From Nocardioides ferulae (GTDB lineage Bacteria; Actinomycetota; Actinomycetes; Propionibacteriales; Nocardioidaceae), in assembly GCF_003660455.1 (NCBI RefSeq), contig NZ_QZVR01000002.1, positions 1 through 64,000 on the forward strand: a stretch of 64,000 nt of DNA, written 5' to 3'. This document shows, one piece after another, positions 27,593-37,271 of the stretch. Both the position numbers and the translations under genes were made by a program. Positions within the stretch are counted from its first letter, which is position 1. Each line of letters opens with the position of its first letter. Below the pieces are notes generated by a model that had not been told where the DNA came from, did not search any database, and saw only the letters and a program-made list of their open reading frames with translations.

Positions 27593-27606
27593 CGCTGTCG
27601 GCGAAC
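27593..27606 (+). promoter_or_regulatory. ClgR-type operator upstream of clpP1
   Basis: On the minus strand the site reads GTTCGC-CGACA-GCG, matching the actinobacterial ClgR pattern GTTCGC-N5-GCG. GATACT, a good -10, lies at 27614-27619, so a bound activator would sit near -35 of an upstream clpP1 promoter. Confidence 0.65.
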
Positions 27607-27627
27607 AGGGGCGGATACTCCGTGGAG

Positions 27628-27650
27628 TTGTCGGTGACTGCGGCTAGGGT
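27628..27650 (+). promoter_or_regulatory. clpP1: RecA-NDp (PafBC-type DNA-damage) promoter of clpP1
   Basis: TTGTCGGTG, eight bases, then TAGGGT match TTGTCRGTG-N8-TAnnnT in every specified position. The -10 ends seven bases before the GTG start, so this promoter would give a leaderless clpP1 mRNA. Damage induction is inferred from the motif. Confidence 0.75.
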
Positions 27651-27657
27651 CGCAAGC

Positions 27658-28314
27658 GTGAACCAGAACCTCAGCGACTCCCTCGACGCCCGGAGCGCCC
27701 AGATGAACGGGGCGGCGGGCCTAGGCGTCCTCGACGACCACATCTACCAGCGCCTGCTGCGCGAGCGCATCGTGTTCCTCGGCTCCGAGGTGCGCGACCA
27801 GAACGCCAACGCGATCTGCGCGCAGCTGCTGCTGCTCTCGGCGGAGGACCCCGAGGCCGACATCTTCTTGCACATCAACAGCCCGGGCGGCTCCGTCGAC
27901 GCCGGCATGGCGATCTACGACACGATGAACTACATCCCCAACGACGTGGCCACGGTCGCGATGGGGTTGGCGGCCTCGATGGGCCAGTTCCTGCTCTGCG
28001 CCGGCACCAAGGGCAAGCGCTACGCGCTGCCGCACGCGCGGATCATGATGCACCAGCCCTCCTCGGGCATGGGCGGCTCCGCCTCCGACATCAAGATCCA
28101 GGCCCAGCAGTCGCTGCACATCAAGCAGGTGCTGCTCGACCTGATCGCCGAGCACACCGGCCAGTCGCGCGAGCAGGTCGAGACCGACGCCGACCGCGAC
28201 CGCTGGTTCACCGCCGACCAGGCCCGCGAGTACGGCCTGGTCGACCAAGTCATCAAGAGCGCACGCGAAGCAGCCGACGACGGCCGCCCGGCCCGGCAGA
28301 AGGACTCGAAGTGA
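27658..28314 (+). CDS. clpP1: ATP-dependent Clp protease proteolytic subunit ClpP1
   Basis: This 218-residue serine peptidase has Ser107 in [14 protein letters not shown], His132 in [14 protein letters not shown] and an Asp near 181 (TDADRDRW), the complete ClpP triad. Actinobacteria use two ClpP proteins forming a mixed 14-mer with ClpX or ClpC. The GTG at 27658 lies seven bases after TAGGGT in a damage-type promoter; an ATG at 27703 is an alternative giving a shorter propeptide. A ClgR-type box and second -10 lie further upstream. Its stop overlaps the clpP2 start by four bases, so the two subunits are co-translated. Confidence 0.96.
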   Translation: MNQNLSDSLDARSAQMNGAAGLGVLDDHIYQRLLRERIVFLGSEVRDQNANAICAQLLLLSAEDPEADIFLHINSPGGSVDAGMAIYDTMNYIPNDVATVAMGLAASMGQFLLCAGTKGKRYALPHARIMMHQPSSGMGGSASDIKIQAQQSLHIKQVLLDLIAEHTGQSREQVETDADRDRWFTADQAREYGLVDQVIKSAREAADDGRPARQKDSK

Positions 28315-28919
28315 ACTACTACATCCCCCAGTGGGAAGAGCGCACCTCCTACGGCTTCCGGCGCATCGACCCCTACGCCAAGCTCTTCGAGGACCGCATC
28401 ATCTACCTCGGCACCCCGATCTCCGACGACGTCGCCAACGCGGTCATCGCCCAGCTCATGTGCCTGGAGTCGATGAACCCCGACCAGGACGTCCAGATCT
28501 ACATCAACTCCCCGGGCGGCTCGTTCACGGCGCTGACCGCGATCTACGACACGATGAACTTCATCAAGCCCGACGTGCAGACCGTGTGCATCGGGCAGGC
28601 CGCCTCGGCGGCCGCGATCCTGCTCGCCGCCGGCACCCGCGGCAAGCGGATGGCGCTGCCGAACAGCCGCATCCTGATCCACCAGCCCTACACCGAGGGC
28701 ACCTTCGGCCAGACCTCCGACATCGAGATCCAGGCCAATGAGATCCTGCGGATGCGCGAGCTGCTGGAGAAGATGATCGCCGACCACAGCGGCCGCTCGG
28801 CCGAGCAGGTCAGCCACGACATCGAGCGCGACAAGATCTTGACCGCGGCGCAGGCCGTCGACTACGGCCTGATCGACACCGTGATCGAGTCCCGCAAGGG
28901 CACTCCGGCCCTGGCCTGA
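28311..28919 (+). CDS. clpP2: ATP-dependent Clp protease proteolytic subunit ClpP2
   Basis: This 202-residue subunit has Ser99 in [14 protein letters not shown], His near 124 in [11 protein letters not shown] and the Asp in [12 protein letters not shown]. It starts at a GTG overlapping the clpP1 stop (GTGA), ensuring equal expression. In mycobacteria ClpP1 and ClpP2 are both needed for the active complex, and ClpP2 is the ring that docks the ATPase. The short N-terminal extension ([21 protein letters not shown]) is usual for the second paralogue. clpX follows 192 bases later. Confidence 0.96.
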   Translation: MNYYIPQWEERTSYGFRRIDPYAKLFEDRIIYLGTPISDDVANAVIAQLMCLESMNPDQDVQIYINSPGGSFTALTAIYDTMNFIKPDVQTVCIGQAASAAAILLAAGTRGKRMALPNSRILIHQPYTEGTFGQTSDIEIQANEILRMRELLEKMIADHSGRSAEQVSHDIERDKILTAAQAVDYGLIDTVIESRKGTPALA

Positions 28920-28973
28920 GCCGCCACCCGACGGCCTGCCTCCCCGTGCTCGACTCACGGTTCTCTCGTGTCC

Positions 28974-28990
28974 GCCGCCCATCGGGCGGC
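28974..28990 (+). terminator. Hairpin between clpP2 and clpX
   Basis: GCCGCCC-ATC-GGGCGGC forms a perfect 7-bp stem, 54 bases after clpP2. TACCGT at 29000-29005 could be a separate clpX -10. The hairpin may end or attenuate the clpP1P2 transcript so that clpX is controlled independently. Confidence 0.45.
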
Positions 28991-29111
28991 GGCACGAGGT
29001 ACCGTCGTGAGTGTGAGGGAGGTCTGTCCGACCGACTGACCGCACTGCGGCTGGCCGCATCGACGTTGGACCCCGGCACCCGGTTGCCGGTGATGAGGAG
29101 GATGACCGCCC

Positions 29112-30395
29112 GTGGCACGCATCGGTGACGGAGGCGACCTGCTGAAGTGCTCTTTCTGCGGCAAGAGCCAGAAGCAGGTCAAGAAGCTGATCGCCGGCCC
29201 CGGCGTCTACATCTGCGACGAGTGCATCGACCTGTGCAACGAGATCATCGAAGAGGAGCTCAGCGAGGGCAGCGAGGTCGGTCTCGAGGAGCTGCCGAAG
29301 CCCCGCGAGATCTTCGAGTTCCTCAACTCCTACGTGATCGGCCAGGAGCAGGCGAAGAAGTCCCTCGCCGTCGCGGTCTACAACCACTACAAGCGGGTGC
29401 AGGCCGGGCTCCAGCCGGTGGCCGGCAAGCACAGCAAGGACGAGTCGGTCGAGGTCGCCAAGTCCAACATCTTGGTCATCGGGCCGACCGGCTGCGGCAA
29501 GACCTACCTCGCCCAGACGCTGGCTCGCATGCTCAACGTGCCGTTCGCGATCGCCGACGCGACCGCGCTCACCGAAGCCGGCTACGTCGGTGAGGACGTC
29601 GAGAACATCCTGCTGAAGCTGATCCAGGCCGCCGACTACGACGTCAAGAAGGCCGAGACCGGCATCATCTACATCGACGAGATCGACAAGGTGGCCCGCA
29701 AGGCGGAGAACCCCTCGATCACGCGAGACGTCTCCGGCGAGGGCGTCCAGCAGGCACTGCTGAAGATCATCGAGGGCACCACCGCCTCGGTGCCGCCCCA
29801 GGGCGGACGCAAGCACCCGCACCAGGAGTTCATCCAGATCGACACCACGAACATCCTGTTCGTCGTCGGCGGCGCGTTCTCCGGGCTCGAGCACATCGTC
29901 GAGCAGCGGGTCGGCAAGAAGACGCTCGGCTTCACCGCCGAGGTGCGCGCCCACGCCGAGGACGAGGCCGACGACCTGCTGGCCCAGGTGCGCCCCGAGG
30001 ACCTCACCAAGTTCGGCCTGATCCCCGAGTTCATCGGCCGGCTGCCGCTGATCGCCAGTGTCACCAAGCTCGACCAGGAGGCTCTGGTCCAGATCCTCAC
30101 CGAGCCCCGCAACGCGCTGGTCAAGCAGTACCAGAAGCTCTTCGAGCTCGATGGGGTCGAGCTGGAGTTCACCGACGACGCGATCGCGGCGGTCGCCGAC
30201 AAGGCCATGGAGCGCGGCACCGGCGCTCGCGGCCTGCGGGCGATCATCGAGGAGGTCCTGCTGCACGTGATGTACGACGTGCCCTCGCGCGGCGACGTCG
30301 GCAAGGTCATCGTGTCCGGTGAGGTGGTCGAGGGCCGAGAGGCCCCCACCCTGGTCCTGCGCGAGTCCGAGACGAAGAAGAAGAAGTCGGCCTGA
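29112..30395 (+). CDS. clpX: ATP-dependent Clp protease ATP-binding subunit ClpX
   Basis: This 427-residue AAA+ unfoldase starts with the ClpX zinc-binding domain (Cys13, Cys16, Cys35, Cys38 in CSFC ... CDECIDLC). Walker A is GPTGCGKT near residue 122 and Walker B is IIYIDEIDK. The RKH region [20 protein letters not shown] lines the pore, and [10 protein letters not shown] precedes the sensor-2 domain. It unfolds tagged proteins and feeds them to ClpP1P2. GAGGAGG lies about ten bases before the GTG. It is separated from clpP2 by 192 bases with a hairpin, so it is probably transcribed separately. Confidence 0.97.
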   Translation: MARIGDGGDLLKCSFCGKSQKQVKKLIAGPGVYICDECIDLCNEIIEEELSEGSEVGLEELPKPREIFEFLNSYVIGQEQAKKSLAVAVYNHYKRVQAGLQPVAGKHSKDESVEVAKSNILVIGPTGCGKTYLAQTLARMLNVPFAIADATALTEAGYVGEDVENILLKLIQAADYDVKKAETGIIYIDEIDKVARKAENPSITRDVSGEGVQQALLKIIEGTTASVPPQGGRKHPHQEFIQIDTTNILFVVGGAFSGLEHIVEQRVGKKTLGFTAEVRAHAEDEADDLLAQVRPEDLTKFGLIPEFIGRLPLIASVTKLDQEALVQILTEPRNALVKQYQKLFELDGVELEFTDDAIAAVADKAMERGTGARGLRAIIEEVLLHVMYDVPSRGDVGKVIVSGEVVEGREAPTLVLRESETKKKKSA

Positions 30396-30401
30396 CCGGC
30401 G

Positions 30402-30419
30402 CAGGCCCACCGGGGCCTG
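30402..30419 (+). terminator. Terminator after clpX
   Basis: CAGGCCC and GGGCCTG pair around a four-base loop, starting seven bases after the clpX stop. Confidence 0.6.
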
Positions 30420-30549
30420 TCCGACCGGGCTAGGCCGTCTAGTCCCTTCGGGCCATTTTGTCCGCTGGGGGTCGAAACGAGCCGTCGAGCCCGCAAGACT
30501 CGATCGCGACATCTCGTCGTTCCTGAATCGGGCAGGAAGGGGTCGAGCC

Positions 30550-31206
30550 GTGGGCTCGAGGCACAAGGCGCCGCTGTATGTCTTCGTGATGCTCGCGATC
30601 GCCTGCAGCTTCATCCTGGTCAGCGACCTACGCGGCAGCGCCATCATCGGCGGCACCCGGGCTCCCAGCCATCCGGTCGGCGCGGCGCTCGGCGGCCCCG
30701 CCCAGTCGGGCGGCCAGCCGCACGCCACGACGCCGTCCCCGGTCCCTCACGTCCCGGCGGCCAGCACGCCCACGTGGGCGGAGCCGTCCGTGGTGTCGAG
30801 AGAGCGGGTCGCGGCGGCGCCGGCCGCCCCACAGAGCGGCCCGTTGATCGGAGTGGCGACGAGCGCCACCGTGCCGCAGCCCGGGTCGACCGGCAGCACC
30901 CTCACACCCGTGGACGTCGTGGGGGCGGCGGAGCCGATCCCCACGTCCGGGCAGGAGGCGCCCGACGCCGCCGATGGGGAGGAGCCCGACAGCCAGCCGG
31001 GAGGCCCCAAGCCGGGATCGCCGGCCTTCGGCTTCGCCGAGCTCTGGACACTGCCGCCGGCACCGCCGGCACCGCCCGCCGGCCAGCCGAGCCCGGGGCC
31101 GGTGACGCCGACCGTGCCCGAGGCGACGCCGACCGGGCCCGACGACCCGGCGTCCGAGGACGCCCGGCCGGACCCCGCACCCGCCCCGGAGCCGGCGACG
31201 CCGTAG
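30550..31206 (+). CDS. Membrane-anchored Pro/Ala-rich protein of unknown function
   Basis: This 218-residue protein has a short basic N-terminus and one span ([20 protein letters not shown]), then about 180 residues of Pro/Ala/Gly/Ser-rich disordered sequence. It includes [16 protein letters not shown] and many (P/A)PP(A/E) runs. No enzymatic motif is visible. The layout suggests a protein anchored in the membrane that reaches into the cell wall. GGAAGGGG stands about seven bases before the GTG. It converges on valS 28 bases away. Function cannot be assigned. Confidence 0.65.
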   Translation: MGSRHKAPLYVFVMLAIACSFILVSDLRGSAIIGGTRAPSHPVGAALGGPAQSGGQPHATTPSPVPHVPAASTPTWAEPSVVSRERVAAAPAAPQSGPLIGVATSATVPQPGSTGSTLTPVDVVGAAEPIPTSGQEAPDAADGEEPDSQPGGPKPGSPAFGFAELWTLPPAPPAPPAGQPSPGPVTPTVPEATPTGPDDPASEDARPDPAPAPEPATP

Positions 31207-31234
31207 CGCGCCGCCGGCCGAGGGACTACTCGGA

Positions 31235-33850
31235 CTACTCGGACTGCTCGGCCAGCTCCGCGGTGACCGAGAGCTCGGTCGCCGACTCGTCCGCGGCGAA
31301 GACCAGCTCGCCGACGACCTTGCCGGTCTTGCGCAGGTCCTCGGCGGCCAGCTCGGCAGCCCGCACCAACGTCTCGGGGCCGCTCACCCGCGCGTGGGCG
31401 AGCTGGGCGCGCATCGACACCTTGGCCTGCGACTTCACGCCACGCAGCCCGGCCAGTGCCGACGCCACCGCGTCGACGGTGGCGGCCTCCGCCGCGGCGG
31501 CCGAGCCCAGCTCGACCGGCTCGGGCCAGGAGGCGCGGTGCACCGACCCCTCCTGCCACCACGACCAGACCTCTTCGGTCACGTAGGGCAGGAACGGCGC
31601 CAGGAGTCGCAGCTGCACGTGCAGGGCGATGGCGAGAGTCGCCTTCGCCGAGACGGTCGCGGCGCCGCCGTCCTCGGCGTACGCCCGCTCCTTGACCAGC
31701 TCGAGGTAGTCGTCGCAGAAGGACCAGAAGAACTTCTCGGACGCCTCCAGCGCCGTGGTGTAGTCGTAGCCTTCGAAGGCGTCGGTGGCCTTCTCGATCA
31801 CCTCGGCGAGCCGGGCGAGCAGGGCGCAGTCGATCGGGTCGGAGACCTCGAACGGGTTGGGCTCGGTCGCGCCGACGCCGCCGAGCACGAACTTGGACGC
31901 GTTGAGCACCTTCATCGCCAACCGGCGCCCGACCTTCATCTGGGTCTCGTCGAAGGGGGAGTCGAGGCCGGGGCGGGCCATCGCGGCCCGCCAGCGCACC
32001 GCGTCGGAGCCGAACTTGTCGAGGATCTCGGTCGGGACGACCACGTTGCCCTTCGACTTCGACATCTTCTTGCGGTCCGGGTCGAGGATCCAGCCCGAGA
32101 GCATGGCGTGCGACCACGGCACCCGGCCGTTCTCGAAGTGCGCGCGCACCACCCGGCCGAACAGCCAGGTGCGGATGATGTCGTGGCCCTGCGTGCACAG
32201 GTCCATCGGGAAGACCCGCTCGAACAGGTCGGGGTCGCTCTCCCAGCCGCCGGCGATGTGCGGTGTCAGCGACGAGGTGGCCCAGGTGTCCATCACGTCG
32301 GGGTCGCCGACGAAGCCGCCCGGCTTGCCCCGCTGGCCCTCGTCGTAGCCGCGCGGAGCGTCGGTGGACGGGTCGACCGGCAGCTCGGCCTCGCTCGGCA
32401 GGAGCGGGTGGTCGTAGTCGGGCTCCCCCTCGGCGTCGAGCGGGTACCAGACGGGGAACGGGATGCCGAAGAACCGCTGCCGGCTGATCAGCCAGTCACC
32501 GTTGAGTCCACCGACCCAGTTGTCGTAGCGGTGCTGCATGTGCGCGGGGATCCAGGTGATCGACGCGCCGTCGTCGATCAGCTCCTTGCGCAGGCCGGCA
32601 TCGCGGCCGCCGTTGCGGATGTACCACTGCCGGGTGGCGACGATCTCGAGCGGCTTGTCGCCACGCTCGTAGAAGTTGGCCATCCGCTGGGTGGGCTTCG
32701 GCTCGCCGTCCAGGTCGCCGGACTCGCGGAGCTTGGCCACCATCGCCTCACGGGCGGAGAAGGCGGTCTTGCCCTTGAGGTCCTCGTAGGCCGCGGCGGC
32801 GCGGTCGGAGGCGAGCCACTCCGGGGTCTCCCGGGTCATCCGTCCGTCGCGGCCGATCAACGTGCGCACCGGCAGTTGGAGCTCACGCCACCAGGTGACG
32901 TCGGTGAGGTCGCCGAACGTGCAGCACATGGCGATGCCGGCACCCTTGTCCATCTCGGCGGCCGGGTGGGCCAGCACCGGGATCTCGACGCCGAACACCG
33001 GGCTGGTGACCGTGCTGCCGAACAGCGGCTGGTAGCGCTCGTCGTCGGGGTGCGCGATCAGCGCCACGACCGAGGGGATCAGCTCGGGTCGGGTGGTCTC
33101 GATGTGGACCGGCTGCCCGTCGGGACGGCGGAAGGCCACCCGGTGGTAGGCGCCGGCGTACTCCCGGGCCTCCAGCTCGGCCTGGGCGACCGCGGTCTGG
33201 AAGGTGACGTCCCACAGCGTGGGCGCCTCCTGCAGGTAGGCCTCGCCCCGGGCGTAGTTGCGCAGGAAGGCGCGCTGGCTGGCGGTGCGGGCCTTGGCGC
33301 CGATCGTCGTGTAGTGCTGCTTCCAGTCGACCGAGAGGCCCAGGGTGCGCCACAGCTGCTCGAAGACCTGCTCGTCCTGCTCGACGAGCCGCTCGCAGAG
33401 CTCGACGAAGTTCGGGCGGCTGATCGGCACCTGCTTCTTGGGGTCCGGCTTCTCCGGCGGGGTGAAGTCGGGGTCGTAGGGCAGGCTCGGGTCGCAGCGC
33501 ACCCCGTAGTAGTTCTGCACGCGCCGCTCGGTGGGCAGGCCGTTGTCGTCCCAGCCCATCGGGTAGAAGACGCTCTTGCCGCGCATCCGCTGGAAGCGGG
33601 CGACCAGGTCGGTGTGGGTGTAGGAGAAGACATGGCCGACGTGCAGGCTGCCGCTCACCGTCGGCGGGGGAGTGTCGATCGAGTAGACGCTCTCCCGCGG
33701 CTGGGTGCGGTCGAAGGCGTAGGTGTCGTCGGCCTTCCACCGCTCGGCCCACTTGGCCTCCAGGCCCTCCAGCGCCGGCTTGTCCGGTACGACGACGGCG
33801 GCGGGCGCGCTCGTCGTATCGGTGGCCTGGGGCTGCTGGGTGTCGGTCAT
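31235..33850 (-). CDS. valS: Valyl-tRNA synthetase
   Basis: This 871-residue class I synthetase has the HIGH motif in [17 protein letters not shown] near residue 64, the editing (CP1) domain with [20 protein letters not shown], and KMSKS in [15 protein letters not shown]. The HVGH and ETTRPE signatures distinguish it from IleRS and LeuRS. It charges tRNA-Val and edits Thr. The ATG at 33848-33850 has TAGGAT seven bases upstream with no Shine-Dalgarno, and a 16-bp palindrome directly beyond that -10. I see no T-box leader. The stop lies in a triplicated 9-base repeat. Confidence 0.97.
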   Translation of the reverse strand: MTDTQQPQATDTTSAPAAVVVPDKPALEGLEAKWAERWKADDTYAFDRTQPRESVYSIDTPPPTVSGSLHVGHVFSYTHTDLVARFQRMRGKSVFYPMGWDDNGLPTERRVQNYYGVRCDPSLPYDPDFTPPEKPDPKKQVPISRPNFVELCERLVEQDEQVFEQLWRTLGLSVDWKQHYTTIGAKARTASQRAFLRNYARGEAYLQEAPTLWDVTFQTAVAQAELEAREYAGAYHRVAFRRPDGQPVHIETTRPELIPSVVALIAHPDDERYQPLFGSTVTSPVFGVEIPVLAHPAAEMDKGAGIAMCCTFGDLTDVTWWRELQLPVRTLIGRDGRMTRETPEWLASDRAAAAYEDLKGKTAFSAREAMVAKLRESGDLDGEPKPTQRMANFYERGDKPLEIVATRQWYIRNGGRDAGLRKELIDDGASITWIPAHMQHRYDNWVGGLNGDWLISRQRFFGIPFPVWYPLDAEGEPDYDHPLLPSEAELPVDPSTDAPRGYDEGQRGKPGGFVGDPDVMDTWATSSLTPHIAGGWESDPDLFERVFPMDLCTQGHDIIRTWLFGRVVRAHFENGRVPWSHAMLSGWILDPDRKKMSKSKGNVVVPTEILDKFGSDAVRWRAAMARPGLDSPFDETQMKVGRRLAMKVLNASKFVLGGVGATEPNPFEVSDPIDCALLARLAEVIEKATDAFEGYDYTTALEASEKFFWSFCDDYLELVKERAYAEDGGAATVSAKATLAIALHVQLRLLAPFLPYVTEEVWSWWQEGSVHRASWPEPVELGSAAAAEAATVDAVASALAGLRGVKSQAKVSMRAQLAHARVSGPETLVRAAELAAEDLRKTGKVVGELVFAADESATELSVTAELAEQSE

Positions 33851-33857
33851 GGGCGAA

Positions 33858-33880
33858 ATCCTAGGGTGAGCGTGCTCACC
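33858..33880 (-). promoter_or_regulatory. valS: valS leaderless promoter with adjacent palindrome
   Basis: TAGGAT (minus strand) lies seven bases before the valS ATG. One base further upstream the inverted repeat GGTGAGC-GT-GCTCACC (33865-33880) occupies the -10/-35 spacer, a typical place for a repressor operator. No regulator is identified. Confidence 0.5.
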
Positions 33881-33932
33881 TGCGGAAACCGGTCGCCCTG
33901 CTCGGACGCGAGCCTCCGGGTGCTCCCTCCCA

Positions 33933-33996
33933 CGCCGAGGGGTCGATCGTTCCGCGACACGCCGAGAACCGGCGGGGAATGGGGGACCCCTCGGCG
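33933..33996 (-). repeat. Palindromic intergenic element, copy B (after the alcohol dehydrogenase)
   Basis: Arms CGCCGAGGGGTC and GACCCCTCGGCG (12 bp, perfect) enclose the shared core GGCGTGTCGCGGAA on the minus strand. It abuts the alcohol dehydrogenase stop directly and lies between that gene and valS. It is related to copies A (19971) and C (52998). Confidence 0.75.
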
Positions 33997-35097
33997 TCAA
34001 TCCCAGAGCAGCACCGGCTTGATCACCGCACCCGCGAGCACGTCGGCCACGGCGGTGCGGATCTCGGTGAAGGGGTAGCTGCGGACCAGCTCGGCGACGG
34101 GGAAGCGGCCCTCCGCGGCCAGGCGCAGCAGGCGAGGGACCATCTCCTGGGGGTCGGAGTCGCCCTCGATCGAGCCCATCACCCGCTTCCCGTTCTGCAG
34201 CAGGTCGATGGCGTCGAGGGTGTACTCCTCGGCGCCGAGGCCCAGGGCGACCAGCGTGCCGCGCGGCGCCAGCGACTGCTGCGCCTGCTTGACCACCGCG
34301 GGCACCGCGGTGGTGTCGATCGCGAAGGAGGCGCCACCCCCGGTCAGGCCCTTGACCGCCTCGACGACCGCCGCGCCGTCGAGCCCGGTGGCGTCCACGG
34401 TGAGCGCGCCGTGCTTCTGTGCGATCTGCAGCCGGCCCGGCTGCAGGTCGACGGCGACGACGGTGGCGACCTCGGTGGTGGCGGCCGCCATGACCGCGGC
34501 CAGGCCGACCGCGCCGGCGCCGTACACGACCAGGCTGTCCTCGGGCCCGGGCCGGAGCACGTTCAGCACGGTGCCGGCCCCGGTCTGGAAGCCGCAGCCG
34601 TAGGGGGCGGCGAGGCAGAGGTCGACGTCCTTGTCGACCACCACGCAGTTGTCGGCCGAGGCGATCGCGTGCCGGCTGAAGCTGGACTGGCCGAAGAACG
34701 AGCCGAACACCGGCTGTCCGTCGCGCCGGTAGGTGGTCGAGCCGTCCAGGCGCATGCCCATGTAGTTGAGCATCAGGTGGGACTCGCAGTAGCCGACCCG
34801 CCCGGCCCGGCAGGGTGCGCAGCCGCGGCAGGAGCGGAAGCTGAGCAGCACGTGGTCGCCGACCGCGATGCCGGAGACGTCGGCGCCGACCTGCTCGACC
34901 ACGCCCGCCCCCTCGTGGCCGAACACGTTCGGGAACATCTCCTCCGGCAGGAAGGAGCGCAGCGTGATGTCGGTGTGGCAGAGCCCGGCGGCCACGATCC
35001 GCACCAGCACCTCGTCGGCGCGGGGCCCGTCGAGCTCGACCTCCTCGATCGAGAAGTCCTGTCCCTGGCCGTTCACGACGGCGACCGTGGTCCTCAT
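33997..35097 (-). CDS. Zinc-dependent (aryl-)alcohol dehydrogenase, MDR superfamily
   Basis: This 366-residue medium-chain dehydrogenase has the catalytic zinc ligands in AAGLCHTD (Cys near 40) and GHEGAGVVE (His near 61). The structural zinc Cys cluster is [15 protein letters not shown], and the Rossmann motif is [12 protein letters not shown]. The pattern [16 protein letters not shown] is typical of aryl-alcohol and class III-like enzymes. It oxidises an alcohol with NAD(P)+; the substrate is unknown. The ATG at 35095-35097 has TAGTCT six bases upstream and no Shine-Dalgarno. A palindromic element starts directly at its stop. It is divergent from folC. Confidence 0.92.
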   Translation of the reverse strand: MRTTVAVVNGQGQDFSIEEVELDGPRADEVLVRIVAAGLCHTDITLRSFLPEEMFPNVFGHEGAGVVEQVGADVSGIAVGDHVLLSFRSCRGCAPCRAGRVGYCESHLMLNYMGMRLDGSTTYRRDGQPVFGSFFGQSSFSRHAIASADNCVVVDKDVDLCLAAPYGCGFQTGAGTVLNVLRPGPEDSLVVYGAGAVGLAAVMAAATTEVATVVAVDLQPGRLQIAQKHGALTVDATGLDGAAVVEAVKGLTGGGASFAIDTTAVPAVVKQAQQSLAPRGTLVALGLGAEEYTLDAIDLLQNGKRVMGSIEGDSDPQEMVPRLLRLAAEGRFPVAELVRSYPFTEIRTAVADVLAGAVIKPVLLWD

Positions 35098-35204
35098 GAA
35101 CGGAGACTAGAACGTGTTCCAGCTCACTGTCCCGGGCGCGTCCCGTTCGGGCGGTCCGTCCGCCCCGCCGGCGTCTCGTCGGGCCGCATAGACTCGGCTC
35201 CGCC

Positions 35205-36569
35205 ATGAGCGAACCCCCCGCCGCCCGCCTCGCCCAGACCGCCGCCGAGGTCGAGGACGCCCTGCTCTCCCGCTGGCCCGAGACCAGGCTCGAGCCCTCG
35301 CTGGACCGGATCCGCGCGTTCGCGGAGCTGCTCGGCGACCCGCAGCGCGCCTATCCGGTCATCCATCTCACCGGCACCAACGGCAAGACCTCCACCTCGC
35401 GGATGATCGACACGCTGCTGCGGGCGCTCGACCTGCGCACCGGTCGGTTCACCAGCCCGCACGTCGAGCGGATGGCGGAGCGGATCGCGGTCGACGGCGA
35501 GCCGCTCGACGACGAGGCGTTCGTGCGCGCGTTCAACGACGTCGCGCCCTACACCCACCTCGTCGACGCGGACGCAGGCCACCCGCTCTCCTTCTTCGAG
35601 ACCGTGGTGGGCATGGCCTACGCCGCCTTCGCCGACGCCCCGGTCGATGTCGCCGTGGTCGAGGTCGGGATGGGCGGGTCCTGGGACGCCACCAACATCG
35701 TGGACGCCAAGGTCGCGGTCGTGCTGCCGGTGGCCGTCGACCACGCCCGCTACCTCGGCGGCACGCCCGCCGCGATCGCGGAGGAGAAGGCCGGGATCAT
35801 CAAGCCGGGCTCGGTGGTGGTGATGGCCGAGCAGTCGCCCGAGGCGGCCGAGGTGCTGCTGCGCCGCGCCGTCGAGGCCGGCGTCACCGTCGCCCGCGAG
35901 GGCGTGGAGTTCGGCGTCGTCTCGCGAGTGCCCGCGGTCGGTGGCCAGGTGGTCTCGCTGCAGGGACTGCGCGCGCGCTACGACGAGGTGTTCCTGCCGC
36001 TCCACGGCGCCCACCAGGCCCAGAACGCCGCGGTCGCCCTCGCCTCCGTGGAGGCGTTCCTCGGCGAGCAGCCCCTCGAGGACGAGCTGGTCCGTGCCGC
36101 GTTCGCGGAGGTCACCTCGCCAGGCCGCCTCGAGGTGGTCCGGCGCAGCCCGACGATCGTGCTCGACGCCGCCCACAACCCGCACGGCGCCGCGGCGACG
36201 GCCGCGGCACTCGAGGACTCCTTCGCGTTCGCCCCGCTGATCGGTGTGGTCGCGGTGATGGGCGACAAGGACCACGAGGGCCTGCTGGCGGCGTTCGAGC
36301 CGCACCTGGCCCACCTGATCTGCACCCAGAACTCCACCGACCGTGCGCTCCCGGCGGAGCGGCTCGCCGCCGCCGCCCGCGAGATCTTCGACCCCGAGCG
36401 GGTCACGGTCGTGCCGGACCTCTCCGACGCGATCGACCAGGCCGCGGCCCTCGCCGAGGCCGGCGAGGCGTTCGGCGACCCGCTCGGCTCAGGGGCGGTG
36501 CTGGTCACCGGCTCGGTCGTCACGGTCGGTGAGGCCCGCTCGCTGCTGGTCCGGGAGCGCGACCGGTGA
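35205..36569 (+). CDS. folC: Bifunctional folylpolyglutamate synthase / dihydrofolate synthase
   Basis: This 454-residue Mur-ligase-type enzyme has the P-loop in [16 protein letters not shown] near residue 53. It also has [39 protein letters not shown] with the conserved carbamylated-Lys region, and [11 protein letters not shown]. It adds glutamate to dihydropteroate or folate. TAGACT lies ten bases before the ATG. The position after valS and before the DUF4233 gene is the standard actinobacterial order, although here an alcohol dehydrogenase separates it from valS and the two are divergent. It overlaps the DUF4233 start by four bases. Confidence 0.96.
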   Translation: MSEPPAARLAQTAAEVEDALLSRWPETRLEPSLDRIRAFAELLGDPQRAYPVIHLTGTNGKTSTSRMIDTLLRALDLRTGRFTSPHVERMAERIAVDGEPLDDEAFVRAFNDVAPYTHLVDADAGHPLSFFETVVGMAYAAFADAPVDVAVVEVGMGGSWDATNIVDAKVAVVLPVAVDHARYLGGTPAAIAEEKAGIIKPGSVVVMAEQSPEAAEVLLRRAVEAGVTVAREGVEFGVVSRVPAVGGQVVSLQGLRARYDEVFLPLHGAHQAQNAAVALASVEAFLGEQPLEDELVRAAFAEVTSPGRLEVVRRSPTIVLDAAHNPHGAAATAAALEDSFAFAPLIGVVAVMGDKDHEGLLAAFEPHLAHLICTQNSTDRALPAERLAAAAREIFDPERVTVVPDLSDAIDQAAALAEAGEAFGDPLGSGAVLVTGSVVTVGEARSLLVRERDR

Positions 36570-37000
36570 GCGGCGCCGAGCCCGGAGCCGAGAACGAGGC
36601 GGCGCAGGGGCGGGATCCGGCGCCCGGCGGCCCGGCCGGGCAGCGGTCGCCGCGCCGCGGGATGTGTGCGGCCGTGCTCTCGCTCGAGGCGATCACCCTC
36701 GGCCTCACCACGCCCGTGATGGTGACGATCGCCGACGTGCGGCTGGGTGCGGCCCTCACCGTCGGCCTGGGGCTCACCGTGCTCTGTCTGCTCGTCGCCG
36801 GGGCCCTCCGCTCGGAGTGGGGCTTCCGCGCCGGCTGGGCGATCCAGGTGGCGGCGGTCGGCCTGGGCTTCGTGGTGCCGCTGATGTTCTTCCTGGGCGG
36901 CGTCTTCGCGCTGCTGTGGGGGACGGCCGACTGGCTCGGACGCAAGATCGAACGCGAGCGGGCCGCCGCGTGGGCCGCCTACCTCCCCGATCAGGACTGA
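36566..37000 (+). CDS. DUF4233 membrane protein
   Basis: This 144-residue protein has a hydrophilic N-terminus of about 30 residues. Four spans follow (MCAAVLSLEAITLGLTTPVMV, then ALTVGLGLTVLCLLVAGAL, WAIQVAAVGLGFVVPLMFF and GVFALLWGTADWLG). The family is a constant companion of folC in actinobacteria and has no known function. The GTG start overlaps the folC stop (GTGA), so translation is coupled. In most actinobacteria ndk follows directly; here a sigma-factor gene intervenes. A role linked to folate or nucleotide metabolism is only a guess from position. Confidence 0.85.
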   Translation: MSGAEPGAENEAAQGRDPAPGGPAGQRSPRRGMCAAVLSLEAITLGLTTPVMVTIADVRLGAALTVGLGLTVLCLLVAGALRSEWGFRAGWAIQVAAVGLGFVVPLMFFLGGVFALLWGTADWLGRKIERERAAAWAAYLPDQD

Positions 37001-37271
37001 CGACGACGTCCACCGGCGGCCCACGACAGTGGAACCGGTGATCCACCTCTCATCCACAAACGGGCCACTATTTGGCACGAACGGGCCCATTCGGGCATCG
37101 GAAATGGCGTTCGGTCCAAGCGGATAGCCCATCTGGGCCATGCTCCGATAGTCCGCGATCTGCCGACTTCAGGTAGTTCGACAGGTCCGTAGTGATCATT
37201 CCAGTTTGAATGCGCCGGGATGGGACCAAAGACCCTGCGGACCCATGGGTTGTTCGCTCAAACTCTGTCTC

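Noticed and set aside
33851-33996. T-box leader for valS
   Set aside because: The 146-base region shows no T-box consensus or specifier stem, and the -10 is seven bases from the ATG, leaving no leader RNA.
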